From contig CAUVWZ020000002.1 in the NCBI GenBank assembly GCA_963555835.3, positions 372,001 through 436,000 of the forward strand: 64,000 nt of DNA, written 5' to 3'. Position numbers and translations under genes: made by a program. Below are positions 32,319 through 40,260 of this stretch, one piece after another (positions within the stretch are counted from its first letter, which is position 1; each line of letters starts with the position of its first letter). The stretch is from JAPUME01 sp027294185 (GTDB lineage Bacteria > Acidobacteriota > Terriglobia > UBA7540 > JAPUME01). A model generated the notes under the pieces. That model was not told the DNA's origin. It ran no database searches and saw only the letters and a list, made by a program, of their open reading frames with translations.

Positions 32319-35300
32319 CTACCGGCCGGTGAGCCGGCGGAGTTCGGCCGGCGTAAATTGGAACATATAACGAACCAGAAGTCGTGCGTGATCTTTATCG
32401 TAGCCCCGGAAACTGCTGGGCGTAGGTCCGGCAAACACCCAACGGTCGCCCTCCTGCCGGAAGAGGTCTGAAGGCATGGCGGTCCCGGGACTCATTGCTG
32501 CCGGATCGAGCATCCAGCGTTCGGTCCAGCCGGGTTTCAATCGCTCGCCGGCCAATAGGAAATTCGGAGCCGTCGCGTTGCGGTCATGAGCCGCCTCGCC
32601 CGTGGCATGGCATTTCAGGCACGGGGCCGCCGGATGCGTAAACAACTGCCGGGCCATGAGTTGCTCCTGCGGGGTCAGAGGGTCGGGCTTTGGAGCGATA
32701 TAAGGTTGGGGCTGTGCGCTGAGGGCGGAGAAGAAGCGCAACAGCTTGCGGATTTCTCCCGGGGAGAAATTGAAGGTCGGCATACGCGCCTCGAGGTAAG
32801 GGCGTATCCCGTTCCGGTTTATCTCCCGCTCACTCAATGCCGGATTATCGAGGAACTTGATCAGCCAATCCGGGTTGACTCGCGCACCTTCACCGATGAG
32901 CGAAGGCGGAATCTGCTCTTTCCAATCGGGGTCCTGGTAACGCGGCAGATCCATCAGGATCGAGCGTTGACCGACTTGAACCTGGTGGCAACCCATGCAG
33001 TTGTACTTCTTGACAATCCACCAACCCTCTTGAATGTCCTGACGCTGATCGGAGGGCTGGTAGAAATACTGCTCCGGAAGTTGCGAGTCCACACTGCCCA
33101 GAAGAAACGTCGTGAGGGCTGTAACTTCTTCCGGTTGAAGGTTCGGTTTGGGCATCTTGAGTTTTTCGAGCGGCGCGCGTTCTTTTCCCTGGTCGAAAAA
33201 GGCGGGGTCGGCGAATTTCCGTTCGAAGAAACCCTTGTGGTTGTACCATCCGTCATGTTCGGCTTCATGGGTGAGCAGCGCAAAGTCCAGCCTCTCGATC
33301 GGCTTGCTCCCCTCTTTGGTGAGCTCGGTGCCGATGCGCGACTCTTCCTCGAAGGTGGAAATCTCATGACAACCCGCGCATCCGAAGTGGCGAACCAGAG
33401 CTTCGCCCTTTCGCTTGAGCTCGGGGTCGTCAAGATAGGGGGCAGGGGAGTAGGTCGCGTCGTCTTCTTTCAGGGTCAGCAGGTAGGTGGCGATATCCCG
33501 TGCTTCGGGCAAGGTCAGCCGAAGGTTGGGCATCACCGTCATCTGCTGGACCTGGAGTTCATGCCCGTCGTTCGGGCATTGCGAGTGCTCGAGATCGAAG
33601 ACGAAGGGCAGCCCGTGCCGGGCATAGTCCTCAGGGCCGAGGTCGCGCTTTTCAAAAGAACAGTAGGGGCGCGTGCGCTCGCGCGGGTTGTGAATCCATC
33701 GCACCAGATAGTTGTAATTATCTTTTTCACCCACACGGGAAAGGTTGGCCGCAAAGGTTCCGCCCTCGAGGGCATCCCCCTCACCTACCGAGTGGCAGCC
33801 CATGCAGCCGCGCGTCTCGAATAGTTCCTTACCTCGCGTGGTGTTGCCGCGTGGGTGGGAGCGGAGTTCGCCTTCCACTCCGGACTGCCAGATGAAGGCG
33901 GAGACGGCCTGGAGCTGTTCTTCATCCATGCGGAAGGCGGGCATTTTGGTAGTGGGCCGGAAGCCGTGGGTATCTTTAAGCCATGCTGGAATCCATTCCG
34001 GGCGAATCTTTACCCGAACCTCTTTCAGGCTCGGACCCACCTTCTTCTGTTCCCGCAGCAGGAATCGCGACTCAAGCTCTAACTGCTCGAGTTGATGGTC
34101 CAGGTTACTGTTCGTGACCCGGAGGTAAAGTGCACGAGCATTGAGGCGGTCAAACTCGGCGTCATCGGTGGCCTCATCGGCTCCCCGTTCGCTCCTTTCG
34201 GCCTCCCGACGGTTTTCCTGCTTTTCGGTTTCGATGGATCGAATCAACTGGTTTACCGACGTCAACTCTTCGGATTCACGGTCGAATCCCTCGAATTTAT
34301 GGCAACCGATGCAACCCATCTGCTGGTAAAGCTCTTTTCCGCGGTTCAATACGCCGGCGAGTTCCAGGACGATATCGTTCGAGTGGCACTGCTGGCAGCC
34401 GGCTTCAATATTTTCCTTCGGAAACAGCGGCCACAGCCAATGCCGATATCGACCATGCCCTTTCTCGACGCTGCTGGTGGCGCGGCCGTTGCCGTTATGG
34501 CACGGCGTGCAGCCGAACAGGTCCGTGTCGTGAATCTCAAGCAATTCGAGGGAGGGATGGCTGGCAAAGGCGGCTTCCCCGCCCATGTCCTCGGCGGTTA
34601 AAACCACTTGAGGAGGGACCAGGGTGCGGTCCGTGCCCACATGGCAGGAATAGCAGCGGTCGACCAGGTCGACCTCGCGGACGTGAATCTGTCGAATTTC
34701 TGTCTCGAAAGTTCTCATTCCCTCCTGGAGCCCGCGCATTTGCTCGACCCCAAGTCCAACGAGATTTTCCCGTAGATAGGTAGTGCGCTTGCGGCGAAGC
34801 TCGGTGGCATCCGCGAGAGCCTCGGCCCGCTCGCCAAGCAGTTCGGCCCGGCGCGCCTGGAGGCGATTGAACTCTCCCTGGATTTCATCGTAGTTGTAGC
34901 TGACTTCCTGTGCTTCCCCGTTCGAGCCGGGAAGGGTGACTTCGAAAGGTCCCTCTTTTGCTTCCTCTACATCTTGTTTGAGCGAGGCTCTGTCGCGTTC
35001 GGTCGTGGCGACTTCCAGCTCGTAGATCAGGGCGGTTACTTTACCCCGCGCCACCTGAAACTGGTTGATAACGGCGGCCATTTGGCGATTGACGAGGTTT
35101 ACCTCGGCGTCGATCTCAGCCACTCGAGGGGCGGCGGCTCCTTCTGCTGCCTCCAGTTCCTGCTCGATTAGCTTAAACTCACTGGCCCCCCGGACATCCT
35201 CTTCGTCCTGGGCCTGCAGGCGGATGGATTTCGCCAGAAACGCGGAATATTCCTCCTGAAACCGTGCTTGGTAACCTTTCCAGGGCCGAAGCCCGTAGAA

Positions 35301-35432
35301 TTCGTCATAGAGCGCCCAGACAAGCGTACCCATCAGCGCCAGAGCGGTGATCAGAAAGATTCCGCTGAGGGAGTCAGTGATGACAGGATCTTCGGGCGTT
35401 GGTGAGGTCCCTTGCTGTGGTTTATCCGGCAT
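32319..35432 (-). CDS. Octaheme c-type cytochrome with coiled-coil N-terminus
   Basis: 1037 aa. One transmembrane helix (about residues 22-41, GIFLITALALMGTLVWALYD) anchors it; residues about 60-250 are a long coiled coil. Eight CxxCH sites follow: CYSCH 260, CTPCH 308, CQQCH 346, CIGCH 374, CMGCH 543, CAGCH 685, CMGCH 812 and CLKCH 938. Between hemes 4 and 5 lies a second helical coiled coil (about 395-465). Several heme domains have typical cytochrome c distal Met phrases (TTKMPAFRM, VMPNLRLT, ARMPTFNFSP). It sits immediately after the cytochrome b genes, where a cytochrome c1 would be. Function inferred: membrane electron wire from bc complex to oxidase. Confidence 0.9.
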   Translation of the reverse strand: MPDKPQQGTSPTPEDPVITDSLSGIFLITALALMGTLVWALYDEFYGLRPWKGYQARFQEEYSAFLAKSIRLQAQDEEDVRGASEFKLIEQELEAAEGAAAPRVAEIDAEVNLVNRQMAAVINQFQVARGKVTALIYELEVATTERDRASLKQDVEEAKEGPFEVTLPGSNGEAQEVSYNYDEIQGEFNRLQARRAELLGERAEALADATELRRKRTTYLRENLVGLGVEQMRGLQEGMRTFETEIRQIHVREVDLVDRCYSCHVGTDRTLVPPQVVLTAEDMGGEAAFASHPSLELLEIHDTDLFGCTPCHNGNGRATSSVEKGHGRYRHWLWPLFPKENIEAGCQQCHSNDIVLELAGVLNRGKELYQQMGCIGCHKFEGFDRESEELTSVNQLIRSIETEKQENRREAERSERGADEATDDAEFDRLNARALYLRVTNSNLDHQLEQLELESRFLLREQKKVGPSLKEVRVKIRPEWIPAWLKDTHGFRPTTKMPAFRMDEEQLQAVSAFIWQSGVEGELRSHPRGNTTRGKELFETRGCMGCHSVGEGDALEGGTFAANLSRVGEKDNYNYLVRWIHNPRERTRPYCSFEKRDLGPEDYARHGLPFVFDLEHSQCPNDGHELQVQQMTVMPNLRLTLPEARDIATYLLTLKEDDATYSPAPYLDDPELKRKGEALVRHFGCAGCHEISTFEEESRIGTELTKEGSKPIERLDFALLTHEAEHDGWYNHKGFFERKFADPAFFDQGKERAPLEKLKMPKPNLQPEEVTALTTFLLGSVDSQLPEQYFYQPSDQRQDIQEGWWIVKKYNCMGCHQVQVGQRSILMDLPRYQDPDWKEQIPPSLIGEGARVNPDWLIKFLDNPALSEREINRNGIRPYLEARMPTFNFSPGEIRKLLRFFSALSAQPQPYIAPKPDPLTPQEQLMARQLFTHPAAPCLKCHATGEAAHDRNATAPNFLLAGERLKPGWTERWMLDPAAMSPGTAMPSDLFRQEGDRWVFAGPTPSSFRGYDKDHARLLVRYMFQFTPAELRRLTGR

Positions 35433-35465
35433 CCGGCTAATTCCTGACCTTGGGCGGTGAGTTGG

Positions 35466-36407
35466 TTAAACGTCGAACCAGGGCGTTACCCATACGTAAT
35501 TGATGCGGAATATTAGCCGGGCCAAAATCTTTGCCGGCAGACCGAGCATCGAGATTAGGAGGAACTGCAGAGTTAAATATTGAATCATGCTCATGCGATT
35601 ATAGACCTTGCGATTGAACTCCGTGAGCGTGCAAAGCTTGTGCACGCAGAACCCGGCAACCACGTAGAAAAGGGTGACAACGCCGCCACCCAACACGAAT
35701 TTCCCCACCATGCTGGTTATACCCAAAATGTCGGGAAGGTCACGATTTACTTCGAATACCAGCCGATTGTGGTCCCACGTCTCACCGGGCCAGAACCACA
35801 TCCAACCCGGCCCGCGGATAAATGTCCCGATGACCACCATCAGAACCCACAATCCGATAAACCCGAAGCAAAACGTCAGGATGGCGTATTTCCGCTGCTT
35901 GAAGGTGTAATATCCATTCCCCAGAACGTTTGTATCGATATAGGGGATGGCCATCAGCCCGACAATTATCAGGGTCGGCATCACCACGCCCGCAATCCAG
36001 GGGTGGAAGTAGACCAGCATCTCCTGCAATCCCAGAAAATACCAGGGAGCCTTGGCCGGATTCATGGTGAGCGTGGGGTTGGCCGGTTCCTCGAGCGGCG
36101 CGTTCAGCGTAATAGACCATACCATCAGGATTACGGTCACGATAAGAGCGGCCAGAAACTCCATGCGCAGCAGGAAGGGCCAGACGTGCACCTCGGTGTC
36201 CCAACCCTTCTTAAAAGGCTGGGTCTTTCGGTGGTGTGTTTTGGCCAATTCCGGGTCGGCTTCCAGTTGCGCGATCAACCGGTCATTGGCAAACGACTGT
36301 CGCAGCGCGTACCAGGTGTAGAAGGGGATGACAAGCAGCAATGCCACGATGGGAACATTATCGGGAACGGATACGATAGCCCACAGTTGACCCCAATCAA
36401 AATCCAT
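35466..36407 (-). CDS. petD: Cytochrome b, C-terminal subunit (subunit IV/PetD-like)
   Basis: 313 aa. Quinol-oxidation-site motif PAKAPWYFLGLQEML replaces the usual PEWY with APWY, a known variant of bacterial bc complexes. Transmembrane helices include LLVIPFYTWYAL, FLAALIVTVILMVWSI, WIAGVVMPTLIIVGLMAIPYID and ILTFCFGFIGLWVLMVVIGTF. It is about twice the length of plant PetD; the extra C-terminal part adds two or three helices (LGGGVVTLFYVVAGFCVH and YLTLQFLLISMLGLPA). It forms the Qo site together with the b6-like subunit encoded just upstream. Confidence 0.92.
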   Translation of the reverse strand: MDFDWGQLWAIVSVPDNVPIVALLLVIPFYTWYALRQSFANDRLIAQLEADPELAKTHHRKTQPFKKGWDTEVHVWPFLLRMEFLAALIVTVILMVWSITLNAPLEEPANPTLTMNPAKAPWYFLGLQEMLVYFHPWIAGVVMPTLIIVGLMAIPYIDTNVLGNGYYTFKQRKYAILTFCFGFIGLWVLMVVIGTFIRGPGWMWFWPGETWDHNRLVFEVNRDLPDILGITSMVGKFVLGGGVVTLFYVVAGFCVHKLCTLTEFNRKVYNRMSMIQYLTLQFLLISMLGLPAKILARLIFRINYVWVTPWFDV

Positions 36408-36433
36408 TCAAATCACTCCTCTAAGTTGACCGT

Positions 36434-37339
36434 TCAATACTTCCTGGGCTCTTTTACTTCTCTTTCCAGAACTACGGGGGAAGGTCCGGAAATTCCGCCA
36501 TCCTTCCGCACGCGCCAGAAGTGGACTCCCATAAGGACGGCTGCAACCACCGGAATGCCCACGCAGTGCCAGATATAAGAGCGCAGCAGGGCGTTGGCAT
36601 CGACGATCGACCCTCCCAGCAGCGCGAAGCGGACATCATTGAAAGCCGTCATTCCCATTGCAGCTCCGAAGGGCCCTTCGTGACCGAGCAGGGGAGTCGC
36701 GCGCGCCATGTTGGTTCCCACCGTAACCGCCCAGAAGCCGAGTTGGTCGTCGGGGAGCAGGTATCCGGTAAAGGAGAGAAGCATGGTCAATACCAGCAGG
36801 AGAACTCCCACGCACCAGTTGAACTCGCGCGGCTTCTTGTAGGACCCCGTCAGGAAGACCCGAAACATGTGAAGCCACACAGTGATGATCATCAGGTGCG
36901 CGCCCCAACGGTGCATGTTCCGCAGAAGCTTCCCGAAGGGAACGTCATGTTCCAAATAAAGGATGTCGCGGAAGGCCTGAACCTTCGTCGGGTGGTAGTA
37001 GAACATCAACAGGATGCCCGTAAAGGTCAGCACGATGAACAGGTAAAAGGTGATGCCACCCATGCCCCAGGTATAGCTGTAGCGGACCGCGTCACGGTTG
37101 ATGCGGGCCGGGTGGAGGTGGAGAAATACGTTGGTCAGGATGCCCAGGGCGCGGTTCCGGGGTTTGTCGTCGTGGGTGACGCGGAAAACGGACTTGAAGA
37201 GCTGGGTCTTCTTGGGCTGTTTGAGAGCCTTGGCGTCGTCGGCGAGCTTCTCCTGGAAGGGCTTTGCCTTTTCCTTTAGTTTGTCGAGGAGTCCCGTCGG
37301 GCCTTTTTCCGGGGCCTTGTTTTCCGGCTGGTCCGCCAT
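36434..37339 (-). CDS. petB: Cytochrome b N-terminal subunit (b6-like)
   Basis: 301 aa; a charged N-terminus of about 70 residues precedes the membrane domain. Heme ligands: MHRWGAH and TVWLHMFR (spacing 14) in one helix; YIWHCVG and LMGVHFWRV in the other (His to His 15 residues), the spacing of b6-type rather than mitochondrial-type cytochrome b. FTGYLLPDDQLGFWAVTVGTNM covers the Qo region. It binds two b hemes and passes electrons across the membrane. ATG start; it lies 82 bases after the Rieske gene. Confidence 0.94.
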   Translation of the reverse strand: MADQPENKAPEKGPTGLLDKLKEKAKPFQEKLADDAKALKQPKKTQLFKSVFRVTHDDKPRNRALGILTNVFLHLHPARINRDAVRYSYTWGMGGITFYLFIVLTFTGILLMFYYHPTKVQAFRDILYLEHDVPFGKLLRNMHRWGAHLMIITVWLHMFRVFLTGSYKKPREFNWCVGVLLLVLTMLLSFTGYLLPDDQLGFWAVTVGTNMARATPLLGHEGPFGAAMGMTAFNDVRFALLGGSIVDANALLRSYIWHCVGIPVVAAVLMGVHFWRVRKDGGISGPSPVVLEREVKEPRKY

Positions 37340-37421
37340 CTCGATTCTTTGCAGTCCTTTCTTTAGCTGTTACGGTTGGTTCCGCGCTGGTTTTGATAAT
37401 ACCGGCTCAGATAATGTCGAA

Positions 37422-38015
37422 TCAGACAACCAGAAAAGAACCCTGATCGTCAAACTTTGGGGATTCGTACAGGACGCTGGTATCGACCACAATCCGCCCT
37501 TCGGCATCGAGCGTGATTTTGGCTCGGTCCATGGGGCGGGGTGCGGGGCCTTCAAAATTGATTCCTTCCGGGGTATAGCCGCTTCCATGACACGGACACT
37601 TAAACTTGTTCTCGCTCTCCTTCCAGTCCGGAGTACAACCCAGATGGGTGCAGCGGGCGTAGACGACGAACAGCCGCCCGGGGTTGCGAACCACCCAGAT
37701 ACGAAACTGGTTCTGAAATTTTGTCGTCACACCCAGAGCGAAGTCGGAAGGGAACCCGATTCGGAAAATCGTCTTCGGCTCGAAAAGTGTCCGAGGGAAG
37801 AAGAACCTCAAGAACATCAAGAAGTTAGCGGCGAGGTAAGTCCCGATGCACGCCCAGACGATCCGCCGGCGCATTTGTTTCACTTCTTCGGGAGCCTTCG
37901 AGGGTGTTGCCGCACCCGCGGCATCCGCTTCCGCCAAACTCCGGGCCCCGAACAGGGAGCTCAAGATCGGCAGCCGTGAAAACATTTTTGTGAAGTTAAA
38001 CAGACTTCCTGCCAT
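37422..38015 (-). CDS. petC: Rieske [2Fe-2S] protein of the bc complex
   Basis: 197 aa from ATG 38015; a TTG further up is possible but weaker. One N-terminal transmembrane helix (RIVWACIGTYLAANFLMFLRFF) follows an Ala-rich leader. Cluster motifs CTHLGC and CPCHGSGYTPEG supply the two Cys and two His ligands. It accepts one electron from quinol at the Qo site and passes it to the c-type cytochrome. First gene of the respiratory operon, about 57 bases after the predicted transcript start. Confidence 0.95.
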   Translation of the reverse strand: MAGSLFNFTKMFSRLPILSSLFGARSLAEADAAGAATPSKAPEEVKQMRRRIVWACIGTYLAANFLMFLRFFFPRTLFEPKTIFRIGFPSDFALGVTTKFQNQFRIWVVRNPGRLFVVYARCTHLGCTPDWKESENKFKCPCHGSGYTPEGINFEGPAPRPMDRAKITLDAEGRIVVDTSVLYESPKFDDQGSFLVV

Positions 38016-38078
38016 GCCAGTCCGTATCTCAAGGTTAGTTATTGAAGTTGACGACCCCAAACGGAGAGTAAGTTGAAC

Positions 38079-38107
38079 ATTATAAGAGATTTCCCTAATC
38101 TTGGCAA
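38079..38107 (-). promoter_or_regulatory. Promoter of the bc-oxidase operon
   Basis: On the minus strand TTGCCA (38107-38102), 17 bases, TATAAT (38084-38079). Five of six and six of six matches to sigma-70 hexamers, 64 bases ahead of the Rieske start. This is among the strongest promoters in the window. Confidence 0.75.
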
Positions 38108-38178
38108 CTCCCTAAACGCCTTGAGGGAAATATTTTTCTTGTCCTGGCTTTCGTGGGGCCAAGGGGGGGCCGGGGCAG

Positions 38179-38202
38179 GGAAGAGCAGCCTGTCCCTCTT
38201 CC
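38179..38202 (-). terminator. Hairpin downstream of hemH
   Basis: GGAAGAG (38179-38185) and CTCTTCC (38196-38202) form a 7-base stem with a 10-base loop, 30 bases after the hemH stop. It lacks a T-run, so termination is uncertain. Confidence 0.35.
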
Positions 38203-38232
38203 AAGCCCTTCGAAAGAGCCTGGGGTCCACAC

Positions 38233-39240
38233 TCAGCGGAAGCTTTGAGACAGGTCGCCCGCGGTCGCTGCCATAACCAAATCCGCCAAAGCCTTGATGA
38301 ATTTCGGGGAGTTGTTCAGGGCCGGCATCATGCCGAACTCGGCAATACCGGCCTCCTGGGCGATTTCACGGCCCTCGATATCGATCTCTTTCAGTGTCTC
38401 AATGTGATCGGAGACGAAGGAGATGGGTATCACAAAAACACTTTTTGTGCCTTGGCCGGCAAGCAAGCGTAGCGTGGATTCCAGCGTAGGTGCGAGCCAG
38501 CGCCCCGGCCCCACCCGGCTTTGGTAGCAGAGCGTATGCGGATATCCCCATCCACCGCACTTCATGACCAACTGCATGGTGGCCTCCGTCTGCTGTTGGT
38601 AGGGGTCTCCGGCTTCGATGACGCTGAGCGGAATCCCGTGCGCGCTAAAAACCAGATGGACGCCGTCCTTACAGGTTAGCTGATCCAGACCGCATTGAAC
38701 GTTGTCCACGAGGGCTTCCAGATATTTTGTGTCGTCGTAGAATTTCGGAACGATTCTCACCGGTACCGGTGTGTCTCTCTCCATCCTGGAAGTGGCGTAG
38801 ATTCGATTCCACTCGTTCAGGCTGCTGCCGGTAGTCGTCTTTGAGTACTGAGGGTAGAGGGGCAGCAGAACCAACTGTTCCAGGGATTCGGTCTCCAACT
38901 CCTTGATCGCCTCCTCGGTGAAGGGATGCCAGTAACGCATGGCCACTCTAACCTTTGCCGGGCAGATCTTGGCCAACTCATTCTCCAGGGCTGCCGCCTG
39001 CAGAAGGGTGAGTTCTTTTAGAGGAGATTTGCCGCCGATGATGTCATAATCCTTGGAGACCTTCTTCGCCCTCCAGGATGCCATCAGGCGCGCCAGAGGC
39101 TCGCGTGCCAGCTTGGCGAAAGGGAAGTCGATGATGTCGGGGTCGGAGAACAGGTTATAGAGGAAGGGCTCCACGGCATCCAGAGAGTCCGGCCCGCCCA
39201 ACTGGAATAGAACAACCCCGATCTTCTGTGAATTTCCCAT
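38233..39240 (-). CDS. hemH: Ferrochelatase
   Basis: 335 aa from ATG 39240 (MGNSQKIGVVLFQLGGPDSLDAVEPFLYNLF). It inserts Fe2+ into protoporphyrin IX. Signatures: LLPLYPQYSKTTTGSSLNEW, VFSAHGIPLSVIEAGDPYQ with the metal-binding His, YQSRVGPGRWLAPTLESTLR and the Glu of PISFVSDHIETLKEID. The frame is open upstream but has no better start. It lies directly upstream of the heme-requiring bc-oxidase operon, which has its own promoter. Confidence 0.96.
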   Translation of the reverse strand: MGNSQKIGVVLFQLGGPDSLDAVEPFLYNLFSDPDIIDFPFAKLAREPLARLMASWRAKKVSKDYDIIGGKSPLKELTLLQAAALENELAKICPAKVRVAMRYWHPFTEEAIKELETESLEQLVLLPLYPQYSKTTTGSSLNEWNRIYATSRMERDTPVPVRIVPKFYDDTKYLEALVDNVQCGLDQLTCKDGVHLVFSAHGIPLSVIEAGDPYQQQTEATMQLVMKCGGWGYPHTLCYQSRVGPGRWLAPTLESTLRLLAGQGTKSVFVIPISFVSDHIETLKEIDIEGREIAQEAGIAEFGMMPALNNSPKFIKALADLVMAATAGDLSQSFR

Positions 39241-39669
39241 GGGACTCGAATTCTTCCCGTTGTCCGGTATGCCGGGAAAAGGGGCGCCATTTTCAAAAAA
39301 CGCCGGGCACTCTATACGTTGTCCACAAAGGAAAGTAACAGAATGCAATTCATTCGTATAGTCCTGCTCCGAGAATTAAGGTTGCACGGGTGCTCATAAT
39401 TTCACCGCGATCGAGTGAGAGCAGGTCAAATCCAGATTTTCATTCTAAACCGATACTTGAGTTCCGGGGAATAGTAACCTGCAAATGGGCGGTCGATGGG
39501 AAATTCAAGCCGGAGAACTTTGTCGAGTCCCCTCTGGTGGGAGCGATTTTGCAAAGAACTATAGTTTCTTACTTGATTTTTACTGCGAACGCGCCGATAA
39601 TCAGAATAGACCTGTGCGATGAGCACTGTAGAGTGCGGGTCATGGACATTATTCCAAAGGGGGTGACGC
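39241..39669. other. Divergent intergenic region between hemH and the iscA-like gene
   Basis: 429 bases, AT-richer to the right. It contains the iscA-side promoter at 39573-39601. No clear promoter for hemH, no RNA gene and no convincing coding frame; an open frame starting at 39390 runs through but lacks coding character. Confidence 0.5.
39573..39601 (+). promoter_or_regulatory. Promoter candidate for the iscA-like gene
   Basis: TTGATT (39573-39578), 17 bases, GATAAT (39596-39601); the gene starts 69 bases later. No IscR-like site is evident. Confidence 0.55.
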
Positions 39670-39996
39670 ATGGCTCTTCAACTGACCGATCAGGCCATTA
39701 CAAAAGTGAGAGAAATCCTGTCCCAGCAAGATCCTCAACCCGCAGGACTGCGCTTCGGTGTGATCGGAGGCGGTTGCTCGGGGTTTTCCTACCAGATGAA
39801 CTTTGAGAATGAGCCGAACGGCATGGACCAGGTCTATGAATTCGACGGCTTGAAGGTTTTTGTCGATCAGACCTCCCTCATGTATCTGGATGGGACCCAG
39901 GTCGATTACGTCGATGGGTTGGAGGGTGCGGGGTTCAAGTTCGAAAACCCCAACGTGAAGTCCACCTGTGGATGTGGAAGCTCCTTCAGCGTCTAA
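39670..39996 (+). CDS. erpA: A-type Fe-S cluster carrier (HesB/IscA/ErpA family)
   Basis: 108 aa. Family signature MALQLTDQAITKVREILSQ, then GVIGGGCSGFSYQMNFE and the C-terminal STCGCGSSFSV, which supply the three conserved cysteines (C-x~64-C-x-C). YLDGTQVDYVDGLEGAGFKFENPN is diagnostic. It carries [2Fe-2S] or [4Fe-4S] clusters to apoproteins; ErpA-like identity over IscA is an inference from its stand-alone position. Its own promoter and terminator make it a monocistronic gene. Confidence 0.93.
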   Translation: MALQLTDQAITKVREILSQQDPQPAGLRFGVIGGGCSGFSYQMNFENEPNGMDQVYEFDGLKVFVDQTSLMYLDGTQVDYVDGLEGAGFKFENPNVKSTCGCGSSFSV

Positions 39997-40031
39997 GCCT
40001 TTTCTCGCCTCTTCTAATGATTTCAGTGCAT

Positions 40032-40058
40032 AAGCCGGCATCTGTGTGCCGGCTTTTT
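40032..40058 (+). terminator. Rho-independent terminator after the iscA-like gene
   Basis: AAGCCGGCA, loop TCTGTG, TGCCGGCTT, then TTT: a perfect 9-bp stem overlapping a T5 run. Confidence 0.9.
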
Positions 40059-40176
40059 GCGTAGCGACAAGCGACAAGGGCTGGAGCCATAAGTTAACAT
40101 AATAACCCTTATCGGACGTTATCAATAGGGCTGTTGATGTGCATCATTGCGCAGACCTGTAGTGGGCTGCAATGCC

Positions 40177-40205
40177 TTGACACGGCAGAGGTAGCCGTCT
40201 AAAAT
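40177..40205 (+). promoter_or_regulatory. Near-consensus promoter of hrcA-grpE-dnaJ
   Basis: TTGACA (40177-40182), 17 bases, TAAAAT (40200-40205); hrcA starts 55 bases later. No CIRCE inverted repeat (TTAGCACTC-N9-GAGTGCTAA) is present around it. Confidence 0.75.
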
Positions 40206-40260
40206 AAAAAGATGATCACTTTGCGTCTGTATCTATAAGAGTCCTTGGTGGTTAGCCGTT

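Noticed and set aside
40081..40260. Possible CIRCE operator upstream of hrcA
   Set aside because: No nine-base TTAGCACTC/GAGTGCTAA repeat is present on either strand in the promoter region.
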